From: Ailanthus altissimus
Taxonomy: Eukaryota > Streptophyta > Magnoliopsida > Sapindales > Simaroubaceae
DNA length: 64,000 bases
Assembly: GCA_946807835.1 (NCBI GenBank)
Contig: OX327706.1
Location: forward strand, 21,255,001-21,319,000
Direction of reading: 5' to 3'
This document shows, in pieces, positions 11,937 to 23,463 of the stretch (its first letter is position 1; the number at the start of each line of letters is the position of its first letter). Position numbers and translations under genes: made by a program. The notes beneath the pieces are model-generated. The model had not been told where the DNA came from. It saw nothing but the letters and a program-made list of their open reading frames with translations, and searched no databases.

Positions 11937-13629
11937 TTTAATATAATGAAATTATGAAAAAATAACATTTGAACTCTTAAGGTTTTTATAAAAAGGATTT
12001 GTAGATCTCAACGTTTTTAAAAATTTCATCTATGTCCTTAACATGCAGATCTTAATATTTTCCATTGCAAGATTCTAGTAAAATTTTACAGTAGAGTCGT
12101 TAAAATGTTTGAGGTGATACCAAGATATTGTGACGTGGCATAATATCATTGGTTGTAGATACAACCCTGGCTTCAGACGTTAGATCTGGGTCTCATCTTC
12201 TTTATGAGTTCAGAAGTAAGGCCTACCAAAATTCTAAAGAGCTCTTGGAGTCTAAGAAGCCAATGTTGCAATTTCTTAAACCAATTCAAGCAAAAAGAAT
12301 TTAACAGATAAATCCAATCACCAACTATGAGAGGTGTGAGAGTAGACTTGCATTGTAAATAATAGAGAAATACTTAATTTTATGGTGTGCCTAAGAATGA
12401 AGAAAGACGTTTATGGAACCTATGTAAGGTATAATGTGTATAATGTAAATCTAGATTTTATGTTGCAAAACCTCAGAATTGTAAAGGTTATGAAGGACAC
12501 GATCCTTGAACACGATCCTTGAACATTATGCTTTCAGTCTTAAGACTTGTCTATGGTGGATCTAGTTTTTAGAATAGTGTAGAACAATGGTGAATTAGTG
12601 GGTTTTTATGTGAAGAACACAAGAAAAAAAATGAATGAATGAGTTGTCATGTGTGCTAAGGCGGTGTTTAGGGTTTGTTGTAACGAACGAAGAATCTTAG
12701 AATTGTAACAATGGAGTTTGGCTCATTCTAGGGCTGTCAAAACCTATTTTCACGTAAAATATAAATGTTTTGTATTGCTCAGATTTGTACTAGAACAAGA
12801 CTTTTTATTTGGCCCCTTTTTCCTTATAGAAGCTAGATTATTTAATGAGTTTTATCACTCTTGAAAGAAAAAAAAATTGAATTTAATAAATAAAAGTGGT
12901 AAAGTACTATTTTATTCCAAGTAAAACACTAATATACTTATTAGATATTAATTTAAATTAAAAAGTTATCATATTTTATTTTAGGAAGGAGTCAAAGAGC
13001 CAAATAGTATCTTAATAATAATATGGGACTTCCTTTATTTTTGGACTAAGTACTCTCAAGTAGGCTTTAGTCTGGGGGTTCATATGCTTTGAGTCTTATT
13101 TAGTGCAGCCCTATACCTACTAAACAACAACTAACAAGTAATGCTATGAAAAGTGGTTTAAGCTCACATGTTTTACCTTGTTATAAGTATCTAAGTATGT
13201 GTGGGAGCTTGAAATTGGCCTTTATAGATTTTTGTACAATAGTATTTTAAAATATGAAAAAATTTCACTTATCTCACAACATTGTTTTTGAACTCATCTT
13301 AAAGCATTGAGCCTAAATTAACTTAGAGCATACAATAAAGAGAAATTTGCTTTATAGTCGGTGACGATGGTTGAAAAATTAATCCGTTTCTATCTCAATA
13401 AAACATTTCTTATAGAGATAAAACCAAATAAAATATATTTTCTTTATTATTGTTGATCACGAATTTTAGGTTATCCTAGGCTAACAAGTCTAATTTGTAT
13501 TTTAATGGGAACAACGTTTAGGCCTATTATTGAGCTTTGTGCAAACTTCAGTCAAGTGGCCACTTATTAATGTTTAGAGGGCTTATGAAATGCAATAGGA
13601 GACGTGTGAGAGCCCTTTAGATTGGTGTC
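11937..13629. other. Intergenic, no gene recognised
   Basis: Sequence between MULE-1 and the next repeat. I see no coding exon, RNA gene or clear repeat border. A short exact tandem repeat, ACGATCCTTGAAC, occurs twice near 12499-12524. Confidence 0.35.
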
Positions 13630-14490
13630 TTTGATCGAATAATGGAGAACATATATAAATATACACAAACAAAGTGAATTATAGTGGTTCAACTTCATAA
13701 GAGCCTATATCCACTTTATCAAGCATTAGCTCACTTTTGACGCACTATTAAATAATGATTCTTATAATATAAATACAGAGAGGCCTAGCCTTTACAAGTA
13801 AAGAATTATAATACAAACTACCATAATGTTATAATGGTTTCGAGGGCTATATAAGAGTCTTTGGAGGCTATGTTAGAGCTTTGACATAAGGCATAAGGTT
13901 GTTAGCTTGGCTTGGATTCGGAGAAAAGGCTCTAAGGAGGAAAAATATTTAAAAGGTGAAAGAAGCCCTATTCAAAAGTGCGAAGGAAAAAGCCAGGAAA
14001 GGAATCCCCTATTATGTCATTAAGATCTTTATTTATAAGTGTTGTTGAGTGCTGATGGTTGAATCCTTGTAAGGTTAGGCATCTTGTCTCCTTTTATATT
14101 TCAATCACTTTCTAAGATTATTGAGGGATTAGCTCCGGGGATCTTAGCATTCCTAAGATCTTGGGAATAAATGCGATATGAGTCTTCAGGCCAATTAACC
14201 CGAGTTCATAATCCTTGGTTGGTAGTCAGATAAGTATCTTATTATTTGCTTGAGAAAGATAAATGGTTGGCCTTATTAGAGGTGTTCAAGAGAACTGCTC
14301 GACCAATGCTGGTTGCTGAGGTTACCTTGTTCAATAATGAGAAGCTAAAGTCTAAAAGTTGTGATCATACCCTGAGGTAATTTCCTCATACTATTTTGGG
14401 GCCTTCCAATGATAATATGCCATAGCCTTTAATTTTCTTCATAATAGGCCTAGTTGTCATCAAGGACCTTAGGATATATGGTTTAGGGCT
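13630..14490 (+). repeat. Dispersed repeat, copy 1 (LTR- or leader-like)
   Basis: Matches 20850-21690 in the same orientation over nearly its whole length. Both start near GAATAAT.GAGAAC.TATATAAA, share GGTTGTTAGCTTGGCTTGGAT and TTTATTTATAAGTGTT, and end around ATCAAGGAC. It lies directly upstream of the gag-like relic at 15040-16320, so it may be the 5' LTR or leader of that element. A matching 3' copy was not seen. Confidence 0.6.
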
Positions 14491-15039
14491 CTGTAGAGAA
14501 TCCCAAGGGGAAATAAGGGTTCCTTAGTTTTCAATATTAACTTATTGATACTGCAAATTTTATAAAAGTTTTTAGCTGTTCATCAAAATTAGATGTTAAG
14601 TCCTTAGTGGTAAAACATGTCTGATGTATGTTCTGTAAGCCCACATGACATGAATGCCTATATAAGAGTGCTTGGCCACAAGATTTGTCCTTAAGTCTTC
14701 TCTAGATTAGGTCATTGTCTTTTTATAATGTCTATGTTTTGTACTTATTTTGCAAAATAATTCATAACTTTATTCCTTTTTCTATCGGAGGGATTATTTG
14801 GACATCAAAACTCAAGCCCACTTGGGAGGAAAAAGTTTAGGTCATTGAATCTTGAAAATAAGATAGACCTATCAAGGAGCTTCTCTTCTAAGAGAATTTT
14901 AAGAGTACAAATTTGGTTGGCAAGTAATCAGAGTTGCCAAAGAAAAAGAGATGAGGAATAGGTAATCTCTACTTTTTATTGATGTTCAATATTTTTCATT
15001 ATAATTTTCTCTTCGACTTATATTTCTTTTAGTAGAAAT

Positions 15040-16320
15040 GGATGTCGATGAGAATAACTGAAAGCATCTTCGCTCCTCTAAAATCCCTGGGTTAAGCGAG
15101 AAAACCTTAGGGCTTCTTTCATTTCTTAATCTGAATGAGACAGGAAACTTAAGTGGTGTGGCTATAGAAAAAAATGGCTCAAGAAGTTCTTTAATTGATA
15201 AGAGGAAAATATCTACTGAGGTATTGATGGATTTTTTGAAGGTCTTAGTGGATCCACGAGATTAGTCATCTTTGGTATTCGTGGATCCAAGAAGTGAAGT
15301 TCTCCCTTCCTTTCCATTCATAAGTAGCCCCATCCTTAGCAAATAAGTGAGGGCAATCCAATGGTCGAGATAATAGCTTCAAACTTTCAACCTCGCGTCA
15401 CACTATCTCAAGCCCGAATAGTTCATAAGCGAAACTGGGGTGCTCGACCCTTAAGCTATTCGATGTGCCTACTGTAAAACAAGAAAGGTATGGGTACATT
15501 GCCTTTAATAAGGAAGGTTAAGAGAACAGACACAATTGCTCGAACTGATAACTTGGCAAAGTATGAAGCGCCCTAAGTCTTTATCATGGGGTGTTTTTTT
15601 AAGGTAAATCTTGTCATGATTTTTCTCTTTCACTTAATTAGATCGTTTAGTTATTAATTGCTCTTCTTTCTTTCTCTTCTAGATGGCTTTCATATTTTCT
15701 CAGCACTAAAATGAACTTTTTGGTGCTGTTAAGGATAAACAAAAGATACATCAGGCTGAGGTTGAGACAACCAAGCTAAACAAGGTATTATTAGAGGCTA
15801 ACAAGAAATTTGATTAGGGGAGCCAAAGGCTTAAATATTTGGCTGCCAAAGTGAAAGAGACGAGATTAGGGCGGCCATTATAAAAAGTAAGGCCTTGGCT
15901 CTTCAGTCAAAAGTTTTCCAGCTCAAGCAAGCAGTTGATGAATCTCAAGCTCTAAGTAAGACTCTTTAGGAGAAAAATATTGCTCTTGAGAAGATGAACG
16001 ATGAGCTAAATTGAGAGCTTGAAGTTGTTCATGTCAGTGCCTTGGTGAGGGCTGAGGGTCGCTTTGCTTTATGGATTTTGAAAGATGCATCTAAGTTTTC
16101 AAGGCTTACTACCCCGACCTGGACCTTGCCTGGCTTGAGGAAGCGTTCAAGGCATACTACCCTAACCTACATTTTACCTGGCTTGAGGAAGTAATAACAG
16201 CCTAGAGAGAAACCGCGAAGGATGAAGCCGAAAACCCCCTTCAAGTTAAAGCAGCTCCTCATATTGACTAGGTTGTACTGGCTAGGGACATTCCTACCTC
16301 TTATATTATTAAGGATCAAC
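15040..16320 (+). pseudogene. Decayed retrotransposon gag-like relic with coiled coil
   Basis: Plus strand. Scattered frames include an N-terminal piece at 15039-15265 (MDVDENN, SRSSLIDKRKI). After an intron-like stretch ending in CTTCTAG at 15682 comes a coiled-coil piece (KQKIHQAEVETTKLNKVL) near 15737-15800. Next is a duplicated YYPDLDLAWLEE / YYPNLHFTWLEE motif at about 16105-16190. A coiled coil followed by a Y-P-D-L-D-L motif resembles the gag-like proteins of non-autonomous plant gypsy-type elements; that is from general memory, with moderate certainty. Many stops and shifts. Not a host gene. Confidence 0.45.
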
Positions 16321-17278
16321 CATTTGTCCTTTAGGGTTTTATTTTTTTTCTTACTTTATATTTTGTAATTTGAGCTACCCTTTCTTATAATATCTCATTC
16401 ATTCAATGGAAAGAATTTCTTACATCCTTGTGTTTTCTTTTATATGGATATTATTTGATTGCATGTGTTCAGCATTTAATGCATTTCAATGAGCTTGCAT
16501 ATGTGTTTACTTTATCCTCCTTAAGCAACAATTATAAATAAGAGAAATACAAGTTTATAACTCTCCAAATTTCAGTCGAGAAATGCTTGGGAATTCGACT
16601 AAAAGAGTTTTTAATGGCTTTTCCTCATATTCTCATTTTTTTTATAAAAAACATTACCTGAGTATTATTTAGGTATTTGATAAGTACTCAGGTAATGGAT
16701 TGAGGAGGCTATTAGAGCCTTGCCGTATATTCCTTCAGCTTGGCTCTTTAATCGATCAAGGGATTCATAAAGGTTTTGCCCCGTATCCCCTTATCTTGGT
16801 TCTTTGGACAACCAAAAGAGTCGTAGGGGCCTTGCTTTGTATCCTCTCACATCGACTAACTAACTGAGGGGTTTATAGGGGCTTTGCTATGTATCACATC
16901 ACATCAGTTCTTCTATAACGCCCTTTTAGGCGACTTTGCATTGAGGCACTAATGTTCCTAAAAGAGAAATAATTATCATTGTATAATCTGGTCATAAGAA
17001 TTTGAGTGCTCATAAGTAGTCCTTACAATAATAAGTCTAATCAGATTGTGTATGAGAATTATTAAGTTTAGAGTATTATTTAATGCCTTTCACTATCCAT
17101 TGGGCTTTCTATGAGTGTTCATATGTGCTTAGACTCATATATCAACAACAAAACTCCTTTAAGTATTCCAAGACAACATGCTTTGGCTGAAGTTAAGAAC
17201 TTCCCTAGGCATTTACTACTTTTGTCCTTGTTGGTCCATCTATGGAAGTCTAATCACGGGTGATTTATTGGAAATTTT
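16321..17278. repeat. Retroelement 3' region with a degenerate ~55-bp tandem repeat
   Basis: At 16700-16920 there are three to four diverged units of about 55 bp, each holding CCTTGCNNTGTATCC- or TTTTGCCCCGTATCC-like text followed by a CATAGGGG/CATAAAGG-like end. No reading frame. By position this is the 3' part of the relic to its left. The flanking sequence to 17278 shows nothing else. Confidence 0.4.
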
Positions 17279-19900
17279 TGTTGAAAATCGAATGTGTAAC
17301 ATACGAGTGTATATGTAATTTTAAAAATTACTGCACGTAGCAGAATCATGTTAACAAATACACCCAATTTAACAAATTTAACCACATATATCACATATAT
17401 GTTTAAGTATAACTATTATACCATAACTTATATATGATGAACAATTGTGTATATAAAATTAAAATGTAAAGAATACTAACCTAATAAAGGTAACTTTATA
17501 AAATCTTCAAGTCCTCCAACAATCCAATTGAAGACCTCACCTTGAAGTGAATTGTTGAACAATTCTAGTTCATAACGGTTTGGTGAGATTATGAAGTTAG
17601 AATGGTAGCTTAGTTTTAGAATTTCTAGCAACTTGTATTCAAACTCTTTTGAATACAATTTTAATTCTTAAAATGGAGATGGTAAAAATTTACATACAAC
17701 TATTGTTTAAATGATGGAAACAATTTTCATAGGATAATTAATTTTACACAACTCTTGTCTAAAAATTATATATCTCTTTTTTTATTTTCATTTATTAATT
17801 TTGATCCATTCATGAGAGAAGAAGATGAAGAGAAGTTCTTTTTGCTTTCAACACTTGAAAAATACAAAACCAAAACTCTCTTACTTACCTTGAATGCTTG
17901 ACCGAATTCTTCTCCCAAATTGAATGAATTAATTCAATTGTTAGCAATTTTTGTTTTTGTTATTTAATATTTTGATTAAACAAAAACAAGTGACAAAAAA
18001 AAGTACTCCACTAATTTATTGTTGGTCTCCCACTTAGGATTAAAAGAAGGCATTTCTTACTAGCAAGACAAAAAAAAAAGGTGAGCACCCCCACACGAGC
18101 CTTATTGAAAAAGCCCTTTAAAATTAAAATAATATAATTAATCAAGCATTAGATTAATGGCCACCTAAATTAATCTTTACCTAACAAATATAATTACTTT
18201 AATTATATTAGGTAAATAAATGGCCAACACCTTAGCCCCTTTTTGTATTAAAAATACAATAGACATGATTAATATATTATCATATTATCTAATTTAATTA
18301 TTCAAAATAATTTTGAATAATTACTTTTTACCTTACTAGTTTTTACTACAAAGGTTAAATGGTAAAATTAAGGTAAAATCAAATCATGGACCAAATTATG
18401 CCATTTGTCAACATCCTATTGATTAATAACTCTTGTTAATTAATTCAATGATGTACTTAATAATTAAATCTTGACAAATGCACATCCTGAGGTATCTCGA
18501 AATAATTATTCTATTTTGTTGAAATTTACTGAATCGATTTATTCAATCCAGTTCGCTACCCAATGCATAATGAGTACACTTCATATTGTGAGACTCTTTA
18601 GGTCCACACCTAATTTGTCATATGGAGCTCCTCCATACGTCCGTGAGCAATGCCCCATATACATGGTACATATATTACAAATTAGCCGTTAGACCATGCA
18701 AGTTGAGATTATTACATATTTGTATAATCTCTCCATCAAATATATCCTGGAAGAGCAGAGATATAGATCATCACCGTTAAATCTCTATTTGCTCAACCAT
18801 CAATTTATCTCCAGATTTATATTTCCTTAAACAATATCCACAAATATTTTTGTGATATTGTTTATCCCTTCGGAATATATTTTTGAGGTTTATACTTGTG
18901 GCAACAAGACTTTCTAAAATATAATATCGGAGCATTAGGATATACAACCCATTCATATGAGTTGATGGATCCTATATCTACGCACACCGGACTCCATGAG
19001 CATCGGACCATACCCAGCGACACACAGCGGTCAAACCATAAAAGGTCTCTGACATTTATGAAACCAAAGTATGGTGGATCACTCACAAGCTCACCGTGTC
19101 GCTCAGGTTGAAGGATCATAAATTCTACTCAACTCGGAAGACCTTCAATTGATAGCTTTACGAGATATCTATTGGAGATTTTTGTGAGTCTATTTAATAT
19201 TTAATCCTCATTGAATACTTGTATATCTATATGAGCTTCCACTAAGCTCATAGTTTGCTGAGACTAACCATCTGGACCATTCAAATATAGACATACACTA
19301 ATCTATATAAATAGGTTCCACCGATAGACCTGCATCGATGAATTTAGATTAAAAACATCATGTTTGATAATATACTTGCATAATGACATTTCTTAGCACC
19401 ATTTGCAACTCTTTGCAGCTATATCATTATTAATATATTCTCAGGTCATTGTCTCATTTCAGATAAGACTCTAATTGTTTAGATTTCGCTAACTCTATTA
19501 ATATGCTAACTCTTAGCACCACATACTTGCATAATTATATTTTTTAGCACCATCTACAACTCTTTGTAGCTATGTCATTATTAATATATTCTCAAGTCAT
19601 TGTCTCATTTCAGACAAGGCTCTATATATTTAAATTTCACTAACTCTATTAATCTGCTAACTCTTAACACCACTAACTCTTAGTACTTTTAACTATTAAC
19701 GTTGCTAACTGTTAACACTAATCTAAACCCTTTTAGACCATATTTGAACTCTTTCAAATCATATAATGTCTGAAACGTTACAAGCATCTTACCATTTATT
19801 ATAAATAATATTAACGATTTTATTAGAAATGATACTTGTATAAATACAATCATTAAATATTTATACATAATGAGATGACACGTAAGCACAAATCTCAACA
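17279..19900 (-). mobile_element. Solo LTR, copy A (TGTTG...CAACA family)
   Basis: A 2622-bp unit starting TGTTGAAAATC and ending TCTCAACA on the plus strand. It is flanked by ATTTT (17274-17278) and ATCTT (19901-19905), 4/5 matching. Copy B (28297-30587) is clearly homologous along its length and carries a primer-binding site that shows the family reads on the minus strand. Read that way, the LTR begins TGTTGAGATTTG and has a TATA-like ATACATAA...AATA region soon after. Copy A has no adjacent internal region, so it is most simply a solo LTR. It holds an 85-codon open frame (18862-19119, minus). Confidence 0.68.
18862..19119 (-). other. Open frame inside LTR copy A (85 codons)
   Basis: An uninterrupted frame reading MILQPERHGELVSDPPYF..., with RCSWSPVCVDIG and KSCCHKYKPQ. 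The matching part of LTR copy B (about 29760-30000) still reads HGELGSDPPYFSF but has lost a piece of about 15 bp and carries stops. The content (three Cys in RCSW...SCCHK, Trp-rich) looks protein-like. It is not a gag or pol domain that I recognise. It may be a relic coding segment within the LTR, or chance. Confidence 0.3.
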
Positions 19901-19939
19901 ATCTTCATATGTCTTTGATTTATAACATTTTGTTTATTT

Positions 19940-20850
19940 CCTGTTAAGGTTTGGAACGATTCGGTTTAGTCTAATTTTTTTGAGAACCGAACCTAATTGA
20001 TCTGGTTCAATTTTTTACACAAGCAAAATCAAACAAACTGTTTATAGGTGTGAAAACCGAACTAATTTTTTTTGGTTTGATTTATTTTTATTTTTTGACT
20101 TCTTTTTTTATTTATTTTGAACAACCAAAATTTCAAATTATCCCAATACTATAAGGAGCTTCACAACTAGATAAATGCTAGCCAGCTTAAACCTAGTGAA
20201 TTCAATATTTTTTATTATTTAAATAGAAAGTGGAGAAATCAGATCACATATATAACCGGTGATAAAACTTGTATATCACGCAAATAACACACATCTATTT
20301 GCAGGAAGTATGATAACTTGATCAACTAAACTTTCAACTTTCATGCTTGAACTGGACAATTAAAACAAAGTGATTTAATTTTCAAAGTTAAAAAGTGAAC
20401 TAGTTAGATATCATATTACTTGCCAAAAGAATTAGGAAAATATGTGTAAAATTTTACTAGTCAGACAGACGGACGGTGTGGCAGCTCTACGGACGGTGCG
20501 ACAGGCACTTGAGAGAGAGACGGACAGCATGATAGACGAATGGCGCAACAGCAGACGGATGCACGACAGTCGACATTGATTGTTTGTTTAGTTCAAAATT
20601 GATTTGAGAGAGATAGCAGCAGGGCTTTCGGAAATTGGAAAATTAGGTTACAAAATAGGTTGTTTTATTTATTTATTAAATTTATATTTTTAATTTAGGG
20701 ATTGTGTGTGTTAAGTGTATATTTATATTTTAATCATCTAATTATTTAACGCTTCATGGCAAGTCAATTTAATATTACAAATAAATCTAATTTTTTGATT
20801 CAGTTTTTATTTAAAAAAAAATTGAACCAGAACCAAATTGAACCGGTCTG
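19940..20850. repeat. MITE-like or non-autonomous DNA transposon stretch
   Basis: The left part repeats GAACCGAAC / GGTTTGATT / GATTCGGTTT motifs (19950-20080) and the right end carries the inverse (ATTGAACCAGAACCAAATTGAACCGG, about 20820-20850), suggesting degenerate terminal inverted repeats. Between them at 20462-20575 is a GC-rich block of repeated GACGGACGGTG / ACGGACGG text. No coding region. The right border abuts the repeat at 20850. Confidence 0.4.
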
Positions 20851-21690
20851 ATTGAATAATAGAGAACGTATATAAACATACACAAAACAAGAGAATTATA
20901 GTAATTCAACTCCATAAAGACCTACATCAACTTTACCAATCCTTAACTCACTTTTGATATATTATTAAATAATGATTCTTATAATAGAAATACATAGAGG
21001 TATAGCCTTTACAAATAACGAATTAAAATACAAACTATTATTATATTATAGAAGTCTTAAGGGTTGTATGAGAGCTTTTGGAGGTTGTGTTAAAGCCCTA
21101 TCATAAGGCATGGGGTTGTTAGCTTGGCTTGGATATAAAAAAAGAGCTCCAAGTAGAAAAAAAGATATAAAAAGTAAAAGAATCCCTTTTTAAAAGTGTG
21201 AGAAAAATTCTAAAAAGAACCTCCTATTTGTCATCGAGTCCTTTATTTATAAGTGTTATTGAGTGTTGATGGTTGAATCCTTGTAGGGTTAGAGCAAGTT
21301 GTCTCCTTTCTTATTTCAGTCACTTTTTAAGATTATAAAGGGATTTGTTTTAAAGATCTTGGCATTTTTAGATCTCAAGAATAAATGCGGTCCAAATCTT
21401 CAGGCCAATTGACTTTATAGTCATGATCCTTGGTTGGTAAACATATAAGTATCTTCTCGTATACTCAAGAGAGAGAAATGTTCAGCTTTTTTAGGATTCT
21501 CAAGAGAACTGCTAAATTAATATTGGTTGTTTAGTACTTAAAAGTTTAGGTTCGAAAGTTGTATCATACAGCAAGATTATTTTTTTGTATTATTCTGAGG
21601 CCTTCTAATAGTAGTAGGCTACAACCTCTAATTTTCTTTTATAATAAGTCAGGTTGTGATCAAGGACATCGAAATATATGATTTGTAGCT
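20850..21690 (+). repeat. Dispersed repeat, copy 2
   Basis: Second copy of 13630-14490, same orientation, more diverged and with small deletions. No internal element follows it, so it is a stand-alone copy, as expected for a solo LTR. Confidence 0.55.
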
Positions 21691-22500
21691 TCATAAACCA
21701 AGCTGAACCTCTCTTAAAAAAGAAATGAACTTCGAGCCGAAATTCTAAAGAGGAACAACTATTATTATAAGGTTTCACAAATTAAACCAAAAGAATTGCC
21801 AATATCATATCTATTGTCCATTAATTCAATTTGTTTGCCGAAGTATATATGGATGGCCCAGTTTCTGTTGATCGGTTGACCTAAATTGACTATTAAGCCA
21901 GTATGAATGTTCTATTTGTTTATTGTCTATATAGACAATTGATTGCCAATTGGCACGGACAAACTGATGAACAAAGTGAATTATTAGCTGTATTTTGTCT
22001 AATCTTCTTGATTCTTTGATGCAAATGTTACGTCTGCTGCCCCTCAATGACCATATTGGCAAATTATTGGAAATTATTGAAAGTTTTTAAGCCTATAAGC
22101 TACGGCTACATAGGGATAATATTGTCACACTAGAGATTCCACTTCGACGTCCCTGTCGAGACATTGATGATTTCAGTTGAGATCATAAGAATTGGTCAAA
22201 CAATCATGCCCATTAGGGATCTTAATGGAACAGCTTAGCTAAAAGTACTTTTGAACAAATTAAAAGCTGTAACACACGCATTACAATTGAAACTTTTAAA
22301 TGGGATAAATTCACTGACGAGTACATGTGTTGCAATTGCCAAAAAAAAAAAAGAATTATTTTTTACATGTCTCAGAAAAGCAGAAAACGTCTAGAAAAAG
22401 AACTTTTTTATGATGATAAATATTCATTTTTACCTTTTTATACCGTGGCCCTTTGAGGCAGCATGCTTATGGCTGAGAAACAATGGACAATCTCAAACGA
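21691..22500. other. Downstream flank of IRX15, no gene recognised
   Basis: Holds the IRX15 3' UTR (minus strand, leftward from 22500). A small frame at 21826-22062 shows no family features. An A-tract lies at 22341-22352. I see nothing else. Confidence 0.35.
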
Positions 22501-23463
22501 TCAAGATGATGAAGCTCTTAATGTTGTTTTATTATTGCGACAGAACTCGAAGCTATTCTCATCCATTTTTTCAAGCACAAAATGTGCAAGCATGTCATTG
22601 AACTCCACCAAGTTCTCTTTACACAAGAACTCATCACCGCACATTCTCTCAACATGCCTGTAATAATCATGCACAAAAATATGAGTCTTCGGATTGCCAC
22701 CTTTCTTGCTCCGAGCAAGCACTCCGGCGGTGAAGATCGGCGACATCCTCCCGGGCCCATCCGGTCCATCTCCTCGCGGCCCGTCGATTAGTATCACATC
22801 CCAATCAACCTCATAAACATGGTTAGGCAAATCGTTGATACCAAGCTTGCACTCTGAGAACAATAGGTTTTGCACTGGCCTACATTCATTGCGTATTTGA
22901 TCCTTGACTGATGCTATGAGTTCTTTTGTTTCGCTCATCTTGGTCGTGTATTGAACATCAAAGACATCAATCTCAGGATGTATCTCTTCAAAATATGCGG
23001 CGTAGTAGCGGTTCTCATCGATGAAAACTGTGCGCCCATTGTGATTAAGCGCTTTCCAGAGAAGGGTTTCTTGGGTGAGACCAAAAACAAGAAAGTTGCA
23101 TGGAGATGAGCACTTTCGGAGCACATCAGATATGTGTTTGAGCTCGGTGTGTGTCATGTGGTAAGAATCGTTTGATCTCGATGCATAGTGAAGGAGAGTG
23201 TTGATGATCGTTGTTGGCAATGGCGCATTTCCAAAAGTAGAAGAGCCAGAAGCACTGTCGGCGGCCATGGTGGTGGTAGCTGAAGTTGTTTTGAGAGGAA
23301 TTGATTCTCTTGTATAGATAAGAGTAAGAAGAAAAGCTATAGTGAAGAACGACACAAAGGCAAGGAGCCATAGACGACTAGAGGTTCCTTGTTTTTGGAT
23401 ATAAGGATGGAGAAGAATCAGCTTTGTGTTGCTGTTATTGTTCTTCATATTTGTGTTTTTCAC
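22501..23463 (-). CDS. IRX15: IRX15 / IRX15-LIKE DUF579 protein (xylan biosynthesis)
   Basis: A single intact 320-codon exon, ATG at 23463 and TGA at 22503-22501. An in-frame ATG at codon 6 is an alternative start. It is a type II membrane protein: a short N-terminus with TKLILLHPYIQKQ, one transmembrane segment at about residues 31-50 (LWLLAFVSFFTIAFLLTLIY), a Ser/Thr/Ala-rich stem to about 80, then a DUF579 domain to about 305. Hallmarks are LPTTIINTLLHYASRSNDSY (82-101), CNFLVFGLTQETLLWKALNH, TVFIDENRYYAAYFEEIHP, NLLFSECKLG, DVILIDGPRGD (222-232), KTHIFVHDYYR and ERMCGDEFLC. The family acts in the Golgi in glucuronoxylan synthesis of secondary walls. IRX15 and IRX15-L lack proven methyltransferase activity, unlike GXM relatives in the same family. 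N-terminus, length and lack of introns fit IRX15/IRX15-L rather than GXM. All motifs are intact. The gene sits in a transposon-rich stretch with no close neighbour. Confidence 0.93.
   Translation of the reverse strand: MKNTNMKNNNSNTKLILLHPYIQKQGTSSRLWLLAFVSFFTIAFLLTLIYTRESIPLKTTSATTTMAADSASGSSTFGNAPLPTTIINTLLHYASRSNDSYHMTHTELKHISDVLRKCSSPCNFLVFGLTQETLLWKALNHNGRTVFIDENRYYAAYFEEIHPEIDVFDVQYTTKMSETKELIASVKDQIRNECRPVQNLLFSECKLGINDLPNHVYEVDWDVILIDGPRGDGPDGPGRMSPIFTAGVLARSKKGGNPKTHIFVHDYYRHVERMCGDEFLCKENLVEFNDMLAHFVLEKMDENSFEFCRNNKTTLRASSS

Noticed and set aside
16700..16920. CRISPR-like array
   Set aside because: Units are contiguous and degenerate without spacers, in a plant nuclear context; it is a tandem repeat.
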